Shown: positions 47,456-58,792, counted from the stretch's first letter. The stretch: 64,000 nucleotides of DNA from Pantoea vagans (GCF_004792415.1 NZ_CP038853.1:1860001-1924000); one strand, 5' to 3'. The notes: a model not told the origin generated them from the letters alone. Numbers and translations: made by a program.

Positions 47456-48502
47456 ATGGATTTTATTTCAACGTATGGACTGTTTTTAGCAAAAGCGGTG
47501 ACGCTGGTGGTTGCCGTCGCTGCGATTGTCATGATTATCATGAATGCCGCGTTGCGCAAACGGGCACAAAATGGTCAGCTTCGCCTGACCCATCTGGGTG
47601 ATGACTATCAGCAGATGAAAGAGGATTTGCAGCTGGCCAAAATGAAGCCGCAGGCGCAGAAAGTCTGGCTGAAAAATCATAAAAAAAGTGAAAAGCTGAA
47701 AGCCAAAGCGGAAAAACAGGCGGCAAAGCAGGGACAGACAGAGAGCGTTAAGCCCACGCTTTATGTACTCGATTTTAAAGGCAGCATGGATGCCGGTGAG
47801 GTGAGCTCACTACGTGAAGAGATTTCAGCTGTGCTGGCGGTGAAGCAGCCTGGCGATGAAGTGCTGCTGCGTCTGGAAAGCCCTGGCGGCGTGGTGCATG
47901 GCTATGGTCTGGCAGCGTCGCAGCTGCAGCGCCTGCGCGATGCGGGTCTGCGCATCACGGCGGCCGTTGATAAAGTGGCAGCCAGCGGGGGTTACATGAT
48001 GGCCTGCGTGGCCGATCGCATTGTGGCGGCACCGTTCTCGATCATTGGCTCCATCGGCGTGGTTGCGCAAATCCCTAACTTCAACCGCCTGCTGAAGCGT
48101 AACGATATTGATGTTGAGCTACATACTGCCGGACAGTACAAGCGCACGCTGACGCTGTTTGGTGAGAATACCGAAGAGGGACGTGAGAAATTCCAGGAGG
48201 ATCTTGACGAAACGCACCTGCTCTTCAAGCAGTTTGTTCACCAGATGCGCCCGACACTCGATATCGACCGGGTGGCAACCGGTGAACACTGGTATGGTCG
48301 CCAGGCACTGGATCTCGGCCTGATTGACGAAATCGGCACCAGCGATGACCTGATCATCCGTCAGATGGATCAATTCAGCGTACTTGGCGTGCATTACGCC
48401 CGCCGTCGTAAAATGATGGACCGTTTTACCCAGAGCGCTGGCTCAGTGGCTGAGCGGTTGCTGCTGAAACTCTGGCAGCGCGGCGAAAAGCCACTGCTCT
48501 GA
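47456..48502 (+). CDS. sohB: Inner-membrane serine protease SohB
   Basis: S49-family peptidase related to SppA; in E. coli a multicopy suppressor of degP (htrA) loss. 348 residues: N-terminal membrane segment (FLAKAVTLVVAVAAIVMIIM), a charged Lys-rich linker, then the S49 domain with LRLESPGGVVHGYGL, nucleophile Ser in KVAASGGYMMACVAD, and the Lys in HTAGQYKRTLT. Ends in a terminator shared with yciN. Confidence 0.95.
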   Translation: MDFISTYGLFLAKAVTLVVAVAAIVMIIMNAALRKRAQNGQLRLTHLGDDYQQMKEDLQLAKMKPQAQKVWLKNHKKSEKLKAKAEKQAAKQGQTESVKPTLYVLDFKGSMDAGEVSSLREEISAVLAVKQPGDEVLLRLESPGGVVHGYGLAASQLQRLRDAGLRITAAVDKVAASGGYMMACVADRIVAAPFSIIGSIGVVAQIPNFNRLLKRNDIDVELHTAGQYKRTLTLFGENTEEGREKFQEDLDETHLLFKQFVHQMRPTLDIDRVATGEHWYGRQALDLGLIDEIGTSDDLIIRQMDQFSVLGVHYARRRKMMDRFTQSAGSVAERLLLKLWQRGEKPLL

Positions 48503-48505
48503 TGC

Positions 48506-48530
48506 GAAACCCGGCCTGTGCCGGGTTTTC
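48506..48530. terminator. Bidirectional terminator between sohB and yciN
   Basis: GAAACCCGGC-CTGT-GCCGGGTTTTC, symmetric. Confidence 0.88.
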
Positions 48531-48777
48531 ATTCCAGGTGATAGCGCGGCGACAGCTCCACAGCAAGGTATTTGAAGACGTTAAACACCGCCGTGGTTTT
48601 CGCGGTCGGCAGTCCATCCGCATCAAGAAAGAACGGTCCGCGAAAGACCAGCACATCCGCCTGCTGACTTACCTCATCCGCCTGCATGCCTGCTAAATAA
48701 TCATCATGTTCTTTAATCAGCGCATTGGCCTTTTCCAGCAACGCCTGGCGGGAAATAGCCTGAGTTGATCTCTGCAT
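48529..48777 (-). CDS. yciN: YciN, small DUF2498 protein
   Basis: 82-residue protein of unknown function, same length as E. coli YciN to within one residue. LLEKANALIKEHDDYLAGM helix and VLVFRGPFFLDADGLPTAKTTAVFNVFK are recognisable. AAGGAG lies nine bases before the ATG at 48777. Its 3' end overlaps the terminator it shares with sohB. Confidence 0.9.
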   Translation of the reverse strand: MQRSTQAISRQALLEKANALIKEHDDYLAGMQADEVSQQADVLVFRGPFFLDADGLPTAKTTAVFNVFKYLAVELSPRYHLE

Positions 48778-49148
48778 TTATTCGCTCCTTTTTGACAGCA
48801 TCCAAATCCTTTCTATATTACTGGCCTGTCACGCGCTGTGACAAATCGGTCTGAACGATGAAAACCTGGCGTAAGTTCGGGCTGAGTGCTAATTAAGTTG
48901 CGTAACAGATTTTATCAGGTAGAGTGTGGGCGATTCCGATTTCAGGGATTTTGCACCGGGATGTGCGAAGAGTTCAGATGGAAAAAGCACGCTTTATCAT
49001 GCAGTTGCAGCAGGCCGCATCATCTGATCTGAGATTGACCCCTCCGCCTTGAAATGTTAAACAGGCGCAGCAATATTGAACCCACTGGGTTTTTGGGCAT
49101 CCAATCCTCTCCCGTTAAGCAGGATGTTTTCATTAGGTAAAGGTAAAT
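48778..49148. other. yciN-topA divergent control region
   Basis: 371 bp without a gene. Contains an inverted repeat TGTCAC-GCGCT-GTGACA (about 48825-48841). topA has several promoters in E. coli, including supercoiling- and heat-responsive ones; I could not assign them here from sequence alone. Confidence 0.5.
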
Positions 49149-51773
49149 ATGGGTAAAGCACTCGTTATTGTTGAGTCCCCGGCAAAGGCTAAAACAATCA
49201 ATAAATACCTGGGTAGTGACTACGTGGTTAAATCCAGCGTGGGTCATATCCGGGATCTGCCGACCAGTGGTTCAACCGCGAAGAAGAGTGCTGACGCTTC
49301 GACAGATAAGAAAGTCAAAGACGCTTCAACTGACAAGAAAGTCAAAAAAGTTAAAAAAGATGAGAAAGCCGCACTCGTCAGCCGCATGGGTGTAGACCCT
49401 TATCACGGCTGGGAAGCGGATTATCAGATTCTGCCCGGCAAAGAGAAAGTCGTTGCTGAACTGAAGGCGTTAGCCGCCAATGCTGACCACATCTATCTCG
49501 CAACCGACCTTGACCGCGAAGGGGAAGCCATTGCCTGGCACCTGCGGGAAATGATCGGTGGTGATGACTCGCGCTTCAGCCGCGTGGTCTTTAACGAAAT
49601 CACCAAGAATGCGATTCGTCAGGCATTTGAAAAGCCGGGCGAACTGAATATTGACCGGGTAAATGCTCAGCAGGCGCGTCGTTTCATGGACCGCGTGGTG
49701 GGCTACATGGTTTCGCCACTGCTGTGGAAAAAAATCGCCCGTGGCCTCTCGGCCGGACGTGTGCAATCTGTTGCGGTTCGCCTGGTGGTGGAACGTGAAC
49801 GTGAGATCAAAGCCTTTGTTCCCGAAGAGTACTGGGAAGTTAATGCCGCACTGACCACGCCAAAAGGCGATGAGCTGTCCATGGACGTGACGCACAAAGG
49901 TGATAAAGCCTTCCGTCCGGTCAATCGCGACGAGACTTATGCCGCGGTAGCGCTGCTGGAAAAAGCGCGCTATGAGATCGTCGACCGTGAAGATAAGCCG
50001 ACCAGCAGCAAGCCGGGCGCGCCTTATATCACCTCGACACTGCAGCAGGCTGCCAGCACCCGTCTGGGCTTTGGCGTGAAGAAAACGATGATGATGGCTC
50101 AGCGCCTGTACGAAGCCGGTCACATCACCTATATGCGTACCGACTCGACCAACCTGAGTCAGGATGCGGTCGCCATGGCGCGTGGCTATATCGAAAGCAA
50201 TTTCGGTAAAAAGTATCTGCCTGAAACCGCCATTACTTACGCCAGTAAAGAGAATTCCCAGGAAGCGCACGAAGCGATTCGTCCTTCCGACGTGGAAGTG
50301 GTGGCGGAAAAGCTGAAGGATATGGAAGCGGATGCGCAGAAACTCTATCAGCTGATCTGGCGTCAGTTTGTTGCCTGTCAGATGACACCAGCAAAATATG
50401 ACTCCAGCACCATTACAGCGGCGGCGGGTGAATTTAAACTCAAAGCAAAAGGCCGTATTCTGCGTTTCGATGGCTGGACCAAAGTCATGCCAGCGCTGCG
50501 TAAGAATGATGAAGATCGTACATTGCCTGCCGTCAGCGTGGGTGATGTTCTGGATCTGCAACAGCTTCTTCCGGGTCAGCACTTCACCAAGCCACCGGCG
50601 CGCTTCAGCGAAGCGTCACTGGTGCGTGAACTTGAGAAGCGCGGCATTGGTCGTCCATCCACCTACGCAGCCATTACCTCGACCATTCAGGATCGCGGCT
50701 ACGTGCGGGTAGAAAACCGCCGCTTCTATGCGGAAAAAATGGGTGAAATCGTCACCGATCGTCTGGAAGAGAACTTCCGCGAACTGATGAACTACGATTT
50801 CACCGCCCGCATGGAAAGCAACCTCGATCAGGTGGCGAATAACGAGGCGCAATGGAAAGCGGTTCTCGATCACTTCTTCGCCGACTTTACTCAGCAGCTT
50901 GAACTGGCTGAGAAAGATCCTGAAGAGGGAGGCATGCAGCCGAACCAGATGGTGCTGACCTCGATTGAGTGTCCGACCTGTAGCCGTCAGATGGGAATCC
51001 GTACCGCCAGTACCGGCGTTTTCCTGGGCTGTTCCGGCTATGCGCTGCCGCCTAAAGAGCGCTGCAAACAGACCATCAACCTGATTCCGGAAAATGAAGT
51101 CCTCAATATTCTGGAAGGCGATGATGCTGAAACCAACGCCCTGCGTGCCCGTCGTCGCTGCCAGAAGTGTGGCACCGCGATGGACAGCTACCTGATCGAC
51201 AACGAACGTAAACTGCACGTCTGTGGTAATAACCCGGAGTGTGACGGTTACGAAATCGAGAAGGGCGAGTTCCGCATTAAAGGCTATGACGGCCCGGTGG
51301 TGGAGTGCGAGAAGTGTGGTTCGGAGATGCACCTGAAGATGGGACGCTTTGGTAAGTACATGGCGTGTACCAACGAAGAGTGCAAAAACACCCGCAAGAT
51401 TCTGCGCAGTGGTGAAGTTGCACCGCCGAAAGAAGATCCGGTTCCGCTGCCAGAGCTGGCGTGTGAGAAGTCCGATGCTTACTTCGTATTGCGTGACGGC
51501 GCAGCGGGCGTTTTCCTCGCGGCCAACACCTTCCCGAAATCACGCGAAACGCGTGCGCCGCTGGTGGAGGAGCTTCAGCGCTTCAAAGATCGTCTGCCTG
51601 AGAAGCTGAAATATCTGGCCGACGCGCCAGCAGCCGATCCGGAAGGCAATAAAACGCTGGTGCGCTTCAGCCGCAAAACCAAACAGCAATATGTCTCCTC
51701 TGAAAAAGAGGGTAAGGCAACCGGCTGGTCCGCCTTCTATATAGATGGCAAGTGGCAGGAAGCGAAAAAGTAA
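49149..51773 (+). CDS. topA: DNA topoisomerase I
   Basis: Relaxes negative supercoils and prevents R-loop accumulation. 874 residues. TOPRIM domain at the N-terminus ([35 protein letters not shown]), catalytic Tyr in [14 protein letters not shown] (about Y328, Y319 in E. coli), then three four-Cys zinc motifs (CPTC...[23 protein letters not shown]) and the C-terminal zinc-ribbon-like domains. The nine extra residues relative to E. coli (865) are explained by an in-frame 27-bp tandem duplication in the Lys-rich loop of the TOPRIM domain. Confidence 0.98.
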   Translation: MGKALVIVESPAKAKTINKYLGSDYVVKSSVGHIRDLPTSGSTAKKSADASTDKKVKDASTDKKVKKVKKDEKAALVSRMGVDPYHGWEADYQILPGKEKVVAELKALAANADHIYLATDLDREGEAIAWHLREMIGGDDSRFSRVVFNEITKNAIRQAFEKPGELNIDRVNAQQARRFMDRVVGYMVSPLLWKKIARGLSAGRVQSVAVRLVVEREREIKAFVPEEYWEVNAALTTPKGDELSMDVTHKGDKAFRPVNRDETYAAVALLEKARYEIVDREDKPTSSKPGAPYITSTLQQAASTRLGFGVKKTMMMAQRLYEAGHITYMRTDSTNLSQDAVAMARGYIESNFGKKYLPETAITYASKENSQEAHEAIRPSDVEVVAEKLKDMEADAQKLYQLIWRQFVACQMTPAKYDSSTITAAAGEFKLKAKGRILRFDGWTKVMPALRKNDEDRTLPAVSVGDVLDLQQLLPGQHFTKPPARFSEASLVRELEKRGIGRPSTYAAITSTIQDRGYVRVENRRFYAEKMGEIVTDRLEENFRELMNYDFTARMESNLDQVANNEAQWKAVLDHFFADFTQQLELAEKDPEEGGMQPNQMVLTSIECPTCSRQMGIRTASTGVFLGCSGYALPPKERCKQTINLIPENEVLNILEGDDAETNALRARRRCQKCGTAMDSYLIDNERKLHVCGNNPECDGYEIEKGEFRIKGYDGPVVECEKCGSEMHLKMGRFGKYMACTNEECKNTRKILRSGEVAPPKEDPVPLPELACEKSDAYFVLRDGAAGVFLAANTFPKSRETRAPLVEELQRFKDRLPEKLKYLADAPAADPEGNKTLVRFSRKTKQQYVSSEKEGKATGWSAFYIDGKWQEAKK
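49293..49346 (+). repeat. 27-bp tandem duplication inside topA
   Basis: Two units, 49293-49319 and 49320-49346, identical at 24 of 27 bases, both encoding DASTDKKVK. The three differences are all synonymous. Confidence 0.93.
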
Positions 51774-51779
51774 GTCTCA

Positions 51780-51803
51780 GGCCAGCATTTGCTGGCCTTT
51801 TTT
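51780..51803 (+). terminator. topA terminator
   Basis: GGCCAGC-ATTT-GCTGGCC followed by T6, seven bases after the topA stop. Confidence 0.92.
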
Positions 51804-51863
51804 CTGAAGACAATGTCTGAGCCAAAGTCGGGCTAATCTGACCCAGCGGTTTAGTCTGATGCG

Positions 51864-52045
51864 CAGGGAACAGGGACAGAGGAGGAAAGCGTCCCGCGCC
51901 CGGGACAAAAACGCCGGGAGCGTTTTTGAACAACGCGAAGCGTTGGCCCGGTAACGGGCGCACCTCAGGGATGAGGTGCGTAATCGCGCGGGCCGAGCGG
52001 CCAGGGATTGGCTTAAGCGACTTTCCGATCTGTCCCTGTTCCCTG
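51864..52045. repeat. 182-bp multi-hairpin intergenic element with 17-bp inverted ends
   Basis: The ends CAGGGAACAGGGACAGA (51864-51880) and TCTGTCCCTGTTCCCTG (52029-52045) are perfect inverted repeats. Between them lie six hairpins in a row: GTCCCG/CGGGAC (51891-51906), AAAAACGC/GCGTTTTT (51907-51927), CAACGC/GCGTTG (51931-51945), GCCCG/CGGGC (51946-51959), GCACCTCA/TGAGGTGC (51960-51979), GGCC/GGCC (51991-52002). No transposase, no long reading frame. It looks like a repeated palindromic element (MITE- or ERIC-like) of this lineage; name and copy number cannot be judged from one copy. Confidence 0.7.
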
Positions 52046-52095
52046 AGCCAGCAAACGCGCAAAAAAGGCAGAACCAGACTCTGTCGTCACAATCC

Positions 52096-52118
52096 GGCCA
52101 GCGCTCGCTGGCCTTTTT
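52096..52118 (+). terminator. Second terminator, near-copy of the topA terminator
   Basis: GGCCAGCG-CT-CGCTGGCC followed by T5 and CTGAG. The hairpin and the CTGA after it resemble the topA terminator at 51780; the two flank the 182-bp element. Confidence 0.8.
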
Positions 52119-52211
52119 CTGAGCCTTATATCAATCCGTTCTACTCTGTCACTTAAACTGATATAGTTGTTATAGCATTTCCGACCTTTCCTGATGCATA
52201 GCATTTCTTGA

Positions 52212-53246
<1,035 letters not shown>

Positions 53247-53270
53247 CGTTGATGCGCTACGCGACAACAT

Positions 53271-53296
53271 AAGGCTGCCTGGTGCAGCCTTTTTTG
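53271..53296 (+). terminator. cysB terminator
   Basis: AAGGCTGC-CTGGT-GCAGCCTT followed by T-run. Confidence 0.88.
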
Positions 53297-53742
53297 TTGC
53301 CAGGCTTTAGCGCCAAATGAGAATCAAAAGTTTTTATGATTTTTTTGTAAATGAAACATTGATCACATGTTTTCCGGTTGGGCTTTCTTAAATGCGAAAT
53401 ACAACACACTTTTAACTATGTCACTTTGCGACTCGCCAGGATTATTCCCATACTCCAGTTAAGAGCTGATGTGTGAAGCCAGTAAACATAAGGTTCTTTA
53501 GATGGGTCTTTAGTTTTAAATGGATCTGTTTTTAAATTAACTCAAATTTTTCAGGTGACTGTTTAATTAAATATTCGTTCAGGAGTTAATGATTTCTTAC
53601 GTTATCGAAGCCTATTGATTAATACCGTTAATCGTTTTACTCAATAAAAATAACTGGATTTTTGGCCTTAACGCGTTTAGGATTCCTCCTAAATCTTAAT
53701 CGATGTTATCAATCATTTTGTTGAGAGTGATTATCAAAAACT
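53297..53742. other. AT-rich region upstream of ymiA
   Basis: About 450 bp, strongly AT-rich, no gene seen. A hairpin TTTAGGA-TTCC-TCCTAAA lies near 53686-53704, shortly before ymiA. Long leaders upstream of ymiA-yciX are also present in E. coli. Confidence 0.5.
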
Positions 53743-53901
53743 ATGAATACACGACTGACTGTACAACCGGGCTTCCCGGCAAAAAGCACCAAGGTTGAGC
53801 GTACTGGCAACACCCGTCGCAATGCCTGGTTAACCGTATTCGCTGCCTCTGCGCTGTTCTGGGTGGTTGTAGCGTTAATGATTTGGCGTATCTGGGGCTA
53901 A
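53743..53901 (+). CDS. ymiA: YmiA, small single-pass membrane protein
   Basis: 52-residue protein starting at the ATG at 53743. A basic N-terminal half (KVERTGNTRRNAW) leads into one membrane helix ending in the signature LFWVVVALMIWRIWG, which matches the C-terminus of E. coli YmiA closely. Located between cysB and acnA as in E. coli. Function unknown. The yciX start follows four bases after the stop. Confidence 0.85.
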   Translation: MNTRLTVQPGFPAKSTKVERTGNTRRNAWLTVFAASALFWVVVALMIWRIWG

Positions 53902-53905
53902 AGCC

Positions 53906-54085
53906 ATGTGGGCACATACACTCAGTCATAAACGTTCTTTGACCACGGGTCAGCACAAGCCAGTATCCTGCAAAGGAAAAGAAGCTCTTGCAAAGGACGA
54001 AAAAGTGTCTATCCCCGAGTCATGGGATTTGAGTGATAACCAGCGACTGTTTATTGAGTCGTTTCTGGACCCTAAAAACAAATAA
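53906..54085 (+). CDS. yciX: YciX-like small protein
   Basis: 59-residue soluble protein, start ATG at 53906 (MWAHTLSHKRSLTTGQ), positioned directly after ymiA so that reinitiation or coupling is likely. Basic N-terminal half and an acidic C-terminal half (ESWDLSDNQRLFIESFLDP). The position matches yciX of E. coli; I assign it mainly by context and the C-terminal LSD..R.FIE..LDP pattern. Function unknown. Confidence 0.68.
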   Translation: MWAHTLSHKRSLTTGQHKPVSCKGKEALAKDEKVSIPESWDLSDNQRLFIESFLDPKNK

Positions 54086-54244
54086 CGTTGTAAGACCATC
54101 TATTCGTCACTGCTCTTTTATAACCGGAGTTTCCGGTGGGCTTTTAAATGCCCCTTTCCACATCCTGTAAGACCAAAGGGTGTCGCCGATTGACAGGCGA
54201 CCGCAAAAACTTTTACGCCCGATTCCGGCGAAGGAGTGAACCAA

Positions 54245-54328
54245 ATGAATATTATTAAAATGTCCTGGCTTAGCGCGTATGCTTTCTCCTTTGCGTTCTG
54301 GTCTGCGGCGGTGTGGATAACGCTGTAA
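54245..54328 (+). CDS. YmiC-like 27-residue membrane peptide
   Basis: Tiny gene with an excellent AAGGAG site eight bases before the ATG at 54245. The product is MNIIKMSWLSAYAFSFAFWS followed by AAVWITL: one hydrophobic helix, resembling the end of YmiA (FWxxVxW). E. coli has a small protein gene, ymiC, at the equivalent place before acnA. Function unknown; too short for standard annotation. Confidence 0.65.
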   Translation: MNIIKMSWLSAYAFSFAFWSAAVWITL

Positions 54329-54499
54329 TTTGAATTAAATCACCTCTTTCTGATGCCTCGTGTTTTCACGGGGCATTTTCGTTTTCGGCGATTGTAGCAA
54401 TTTGTGTTGTAATCAAAACGTTAACGAATTTGTGGTCTATCTTTAACATAAACCTTTATCTCACTAAGGTTTAAGACCATGACCGAAAAAGGAGGAGCT

Positions 54500-57181
54500 A
54501 TGTCGTCTACCCTACGCGAGCTGAGTCAGGAAATACTGCAGGTCGACACCAACAAATATCACATCTTCAGTCTTCCCCGCGCGGCTCAACATCTCGGCAA
54601 CATCGATAGCCTGCCCAAATCTCTTAAAGTTCTGCTGGAAAACTTACTGCGCTGGCAGGATGGCGACTCTGTCACCACAGAGGATATCCAGGCGCTGGTT
54701 GACTGGCAGAAAGATGCTCACGCCGACCGTGAAATCGCCTACCGGCCAGCCCGCGTATTAATGCAGGACTTTACCGGCGTGCCGGCCGTGGTCGACCTGG
54801 CGGCCATGCGGGAAGCGGTGAATCGTCTGGGCGGCGATGTCGCCAAAGTGAATCCGCTGTCGCCCGTCGATCTGGTTATCGACCACTCGGTCACCGTGGA
54901 CCATTTTGGTGATGATGACGCTTTTGAAGAGAACGTCCGGCTGGAGATGGAGCGTAACCATGAGCGCTACGTTTTCCTTCGCTGGGGTCAGAAAGCGTTT
55001 GATAAATTCCGCGTCGTGCCCCCAGGAACCGGCATCTGCCATCAGGTGAACCTGGAATATCTCGGCAAGGCGATCTGGCATGAAACCCTCAATGGCGAAG
55101 AGTATGCCTGGCCCGACACGCTGGTCGGTACCGATTCACACACCACCATGATCAACGCGCTCGGCGTGCTTGGATGGGGAGTCGGGGGCATCGAAGCTGA
55201 AGCAGCCATGCTGGGTCAGCCTGTCTCCATGCTGATCCCGGATGTCGTAGGTTTCAAACTTACCGGCAAACTGCGCGCAGGCATTACTGCTACCGACCTC
55301 GTTCTGACCGTCACTCAGATGCTGCGTAAGCATGGCGTCGTCGGCAAATTCGTTGAGTTTTACGGTGACGGCCTGGCCGATCTGCCGCTGGCTGACCGTG
55401 CGACCATCGCCAACATGGCACCGGAGTATGGTGCGACCTGCGGATTCTTCCCGGTCGACGACGTCACGCTGAGCTACATGACGCTGACAGGACGTGATGC
55501 CGATCAGGTCGCCTTAGTGGAAGCCTATGCTAAAGCGCAGGGTCTGTGGCGCAATCCCGGCGATGAGCCGCGTTTCACCAGCACCCTGGCACTGGATATG
55601 AATGAGGTGGAGTCGAGCCTTGCCGGACCAAAACGTCCGCAGGACAGGGTGTCGCTGGGCGATGTGCCCGCTGCGTTTGATGCCAGCAACGAGCTGGAAG
55701 TGAATCAGGCGCAAAAACCGCATAAGAATGTTGAGTATACCGATAGCGACACCGGCCTGACTCACACACTGACCGATGGCGCGGTGGTGATCAGTGCAAT
55801 TACCTCCTGTACCAACACCTCTAACCCAAGCGTGCTGATGGCAGCCGGTTTACTGGCGAAGAAAGCGGTAGAGCGTGGTCTGAAACGTCAGCCGTGGGTC
55901 AAAGCCTCGCTGGCACCCGGTTCCAAAGTGGTTTCCGATTATCTGGCCGTCGCGCAGCTGACCTCGTATCTCGACGAGCTGGGCTTTAATCTGGTCGGCT
56001 ATGGCTGCACCACCTGTATCGGTAACTCCGGTCCGCTGAAAGATGAGATTGAGTCTGCGATCAAAGCGGGCGATCTCACGGTCGGTGCCGTTTTATCCGG
56101 CAACCGCAACTTTGAAGGCCGTATTCATCCGCTGATTAAAACCAACTGGCTGGCTTCGCCGCCGCTGGTGGTGGCTTACGCGCTGGCGGGTAACATGAAG
56201 ATCAACCTGCAGACGGAGCCGCTGGGCCACGATCGTCAGGGCCAGCCGGTCTATCTGAAAGATATCTGGCCGTCGCCGGAAGAGATAGCCACAGCCGTGC
56301 AGCAGGTTACCAGTGATATGTTCCACAAAGAGTACGCCGAAGTCTTCGATGGCACGCCAGAGTGGCAGGCGATCAGGGTCAGTGAAGCGGCAACGTACGA
56401 CTGGGATGAAGGTTCGACCTACATCCGTCTGTCACCTTTCTTTGATGATATGGAGAAAGAACCTAAGCCGGTGCAGGATATTCGCGGTGCGCGGGTGCTC
56501 GCATTGCTGGGCGATTCTGTCACCACGGACCACATCTCGCCAGCGGGTAGTATTAAAGCGGAAAGTCCCGCCGGACGCTATCTGCTGTCACACGGCGTCG
56601 AGCGCAACGACTTTAACTCTTATGGGTCGCGTCGCGGTAATCATGAAGTGATGATGCGCGGCACGTTCGCCAATATTCGTATCCGCAATGAGATGGTGCC
56701 AGGCGTGGAGGGCGGCTATACCCGACACTATCCGAGTGGCGAACAGCTGGCCATCTACGATGCGGCGATGAAATATCAGGCGGAAGGCGTGCCGCTGGCG
56801 GTCATTGCAGGTAAGGAGTACGGCTCTGGTTCAAGCCGCGACTGGGCTGCTAAAGGGCCACGTCTGCAGGGGGTAAGGGTCGTGATTGCCGAATCATTTG
56901 AGCGTATTCACCGCTCTAACCTGATTGGGATGGGCATTCTGCCCCTGGAGTTCCCGCAGGGCGTGACCCGCAAAACTCTGGGGCTGACTGGTGAAGAGCG
57001 CATTGACGTGGAAGATCTTCAGGCACTGACGCCAGGCTGCAGCGTGAAAGTCACGCTGACCCGTGCTGACGGCAGTAAGGAAGAGCTGGACACCCGTTGT
57101 CGCATCGATACCGGTAATGAGCTGACCTATTACCGCAACGACGGCATCCTGCACTACGTTATCCGCAACATGCTGGACTGA
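54500..57181 (+). CDS. acnA: Aconitate hydratase A
   Basis: [4Fe-4S] aconitase of the TCA and glyoxylate cycles; the stress- and stationary-phase isoenzyme, which also binds mRNA as an apo-protein. Start chosen at the ATG at 54500 ([20 protein letters not shown]) behind a strong GGAGGAG site, giving 893 residues (E. coli 891); an ATG at 54479 in frame lacks such a site. Cluster ligands are in [13 protein letters not shown] and [12 protein letters not shown]; swivelling C-terminal domain with [17 protein letters not shown]. Confidence 0.97.
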   Translation: MSSTLRELSQEILQVDTNKYHIFSLPRAAQHLGNIDSLPKSLKVLLENLLRWQDGDSVTTEDIQALVDWQKDAHADREIAYRPARVLMQDFTGVPAVVDLAAMREAVNRLGGDVAKVNPLSPVDLVIDHSVTVDHFGDDDAFEENVRLEMERNHERYVFLRWGQKAFDKFRVVPPGTGICHQVNLEYLGKAIWHETLNGEEYAWPDTLVGTDSHTTMINALGVLGWGVGGIEAEAAMLGQPVSMLIPDVVGFKLTGKLRAGITATDLVLTVTQMLRKHGVVGKFVEFYGDGLADLPLADRATIANMAPEYGATCGFFPVDDVTLSYMTLTGRDADQVALVEAYAKAQGLWRNPGDEPRFTSTLALDMNEVESSLAGPKRPQDRVSLGDVPAAFDASNELEVNQAQKPHKNVEYTDSDTGLTHTLTDGAVVISAITSCTNTSNPSVLMAAGLLAKKAVERGLKRQPWVKASLAPGSKVVSDYLAVAQLTSYLDELGFNLVGYGCTTCIGNSGPLKDEIESAIKAGDLTVGAVLSGNRNFEGRIHPLIKTNWLASPPLVVAYALAGNMKINLQTEPLGHDRQGQPVYLKDIWPSPEEIATAVQQVTSDMFHKEYAEVFDGTPEWQAIRVSEAATYDWDEGSTYIRLSPFFDDMEKEPKPVQDIRGARVLALLGDSVTTDHISPAGSIKAESPAGRYLLSHGVERNDFNSYGSRRGNHEVMMRGTFANIRIRNEMVPGVEGGYTRHYPSGEQLAIYDAAMKYQAEGVPLAVIAGKEYGSGSSRDWAAKGPRLQGVRVVIAESFERIHRSNLIGMGILPLEFPQGVTRKTLGLTGEERIDVEDLQALTPGCSVKVTLTRADGSKEELDTRCRIDTGNELTYYRNDGILHYVIRNMLD

Positions 57182-57182
57182 C

Positions 57183-57209
57183 AAAAAAGCCGGGGAGACC
57201 CGGCTTTTT
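57183..57209. terminator. Bidirectional terminator between acnA and ribA
   Basis: AAAAAAGCCGGG-GAGA-CCCGGCTTTTT, immediately after the acnA stop. Confidence 0.92.
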
Positions 57210-57212
57210 CAT

Positions 57213-57806
57213 TTATGACTTCGGCAGCAGATGCCCCATCTTTTCCGCTTTCGTATCCAGATAGTGCGCATTCTTTGGATTACGTCCCACGACCAGCGGC
57301 ACACGTTCAACAATGTTGATCCCGGCTTCGCTGAGGATCTCCACTTTGCGCGGATTGTTGGTCAGCAGACGCACTTCATTCACGCCCAGCAGTTTGAACA
57401 TATCTGCGCACAGGGTGAAGTCGCGCTCATCGGCGGCAAAGCCAAGCTGATGGTTCGCTTCTACGGTGTCATAACCTTTATCCTGCAACGCATAGGCGCG
57501 GATCTTATTCAGTAGACCAATGTTACGGCCTTCCTGACGGTGATAGAGCAGCGCGCCGCGACCTTCTTCTGCGATGGCATTGAGCGCGGCTTCCAGCTGA
57601 AAACCACAGTCGCAACGCAGGCTGAAGAGTGCATCGCCGGTCAGGCATTCGGAGTGAACGCGTGCCAGTACCGGCTCGTTGTCATTAATATCGCCAAAGA
57701 CCAGTGCAACATGGTCATGTCCGGTTGCCAATTCTTCAAAACCAACCATCAGGAAATCTCCCCATGGCGTGGGCAGTTTAGCTTCTGCCACCCGTTTAAG
57801 CTGCAT
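57213..57806 (-). CDS. ribA: GTP cyclohydrolase II
   Basis: First step of riboflavin synthesis: GTP to 2,5-diamino-6-ribosylamino-pyrimidinone phosphate, formate and pyrophosphate. Start at the ATG at 57806 ([20 protein letters not shown]), 197 residues; the frame is open far upstream but only this start matches the family. Zinc ligands are in [20 protein letters not shown]; catalytic Arg/Tyr in [15 protein letters not shown]. No FMN riboswitch was seen upstream. Confidence 0.96.
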   Translation of the reverse strand: MQLKRVAEAKLPTPWGDFLMVGFEELATGHDHVALVFGDINDNEPVLARVHSECLTGDALFSLRCDCGFQLEAALNAIAEEGRGALLYHRQEGRNIGLLNKIRAYALQDKGYDTVEANHQLGFAADERDFTLCADMFKLLGVNEVRLLTNNPRKVEILSEAGINIVERVPLVVGRNPKNAHYLDTKAEKMGHLLPKS

Positions 57807-58033
57807 GTGACTCTCCAGAACCTTCAGAGGATGCACTATCATCATGATAGCGCACAGGCCAGTGTGGCCTGACAAACGTGCAATATTGTGCCACAACCCG
57901 GAAGCGGGCTGGTAATCTCTGAGACCAATTGCAGTGATAAAGCACAATTATCCAATCGGCAACGGTTATGTTATTCTTTTTTAAGCTAAAGTTATGCAAA
58001 TGTTGCCATTTGACACTAGGATAAGGGAAGAGG

Positions 58034-58792
58034 ATGTTTAAGATTTCGCGTCGTACCACCTTCGGAATGCTGCTGTTGCTCATCATGCCGGTTGCCGTCT
58101 GGCTTACCGGCTGGCGCTGGCAGCCAGGTGAAAGCAATGCGCTGCTGAAAGGTTTCTTCTGGATGACGGAAACCGTCACCAATCCGTGGGGTATTGTCAC
58201 CAGCGTGCTGCTGAGCGCCTGGATGCTCTGGTGCCTGCGCTTTCGCCTGAAGCCCGCCATCCTGCTGCTGCTGATCATGAACGCCACTATTCTGGCGGGA
58301 CAATACACCAAATCCTTTATCAAAGAGCAGATTCAGGAGCCGCGTCCCTATGTGATCTGGCTGGAGCAGCATCACGGGCTGGATGAGAAGACTTTTTACG
58401 AGCTGAAGCGTAAACAGCGTGGTGAGATGGTGACGTCACTGATTGCCGATGAGACGCAGATTCCGGGCTGGCTGAAACGACACTGGGCATTTGAAACCGG
58501 CTTTGCTTTTCCGTCGGGGCATACCATGTTTGCCGCCAGCTGGGCACTACTGGCACTGGGGCTGCTCTGGCCCCGCCGGCATTATAAAACCGTGGTGGTG
58601 ATTTTCCTGTGGGCGACGGGCGTGATGGCGAGCCGCCTGCTGCTGGGCATGCACTGGCCACGCGATCTGGCGATGGCAACCGTGCTCTCCTGGTTGCTGG
58701 TCACCGTTGCGACCTGGCTGGCACAGCGCTTCTGCGGCCCGCTGACGCTGCCGCCGGAAGAGCAAAAAGAGGTGGCACAGCGGGAGCCCTGA
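58034..58792 (+). CDS. pgpB: Phosphatidylglycerophosphatase B / undecaprenyl-PP phosphatase
   Basis: PAP2-family integral membrane phosphatase acting on PGP, lysophosphatidate, DAG-PP and undecaprenyl-PP. 252 residues. Six membrane segments; phosphatase motifs KEQIQEPRPYVIWLE (C1), FPSGHTMFAASWALL (C2, PSGH) and SRLLLGMHWPRDLAMA (C3). AGGGAAGAGG before the ATG at 58034. Divergent from ribA. Confidence 0.95.
   Translation: MFKISRRTTFGMLLLLIMPVAVWLTGWRWQPGESNALLKGFFWMTETVTNPWGIVTSVLLSAWMLWCLRFRLKPAILLLLIMNATILAGQYTKSFIKEQIQEPRPYVIWLEQHHGLDEKTFYELKRKQRGEMVTSLIADETQIPGWLKRHWAFETGFAFPSGHTMFAASWALLALGLLWPRRHYKTVVVIFLWATGVMASRLLLGMHWPRDLAMATVLSWLLVTVATWLAQRFCGPLTLPPEEQKEVAQREP

Noticed and set aside
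49470..50582. 370-codon frame antisense to topA
   Set aside because: Shadow of a strongly biased real gene; no start signal, no recognisable domain.
51667..52062. 131-codon minus-strand frame over the topA end and the 182-bp element
   Set aside because: Most of it is inverted-repeat DNA and the complement of topA; the hairpins explain the sequence better than a protein does.
53741..53956. 71-codon minus-strand frame over ymiA
   Set aside because: Antisense shadow; the plus strand holds the recognisable YmiA sequence ending FWVVVALMIWRIWG.
57807..58033. FMN riboswitch upstream of ribA
   Set aside because: No conserved AGGGGCAGG-type core or multi-stem architecture was found; in enterobacteria the switch normally precedes ribB.
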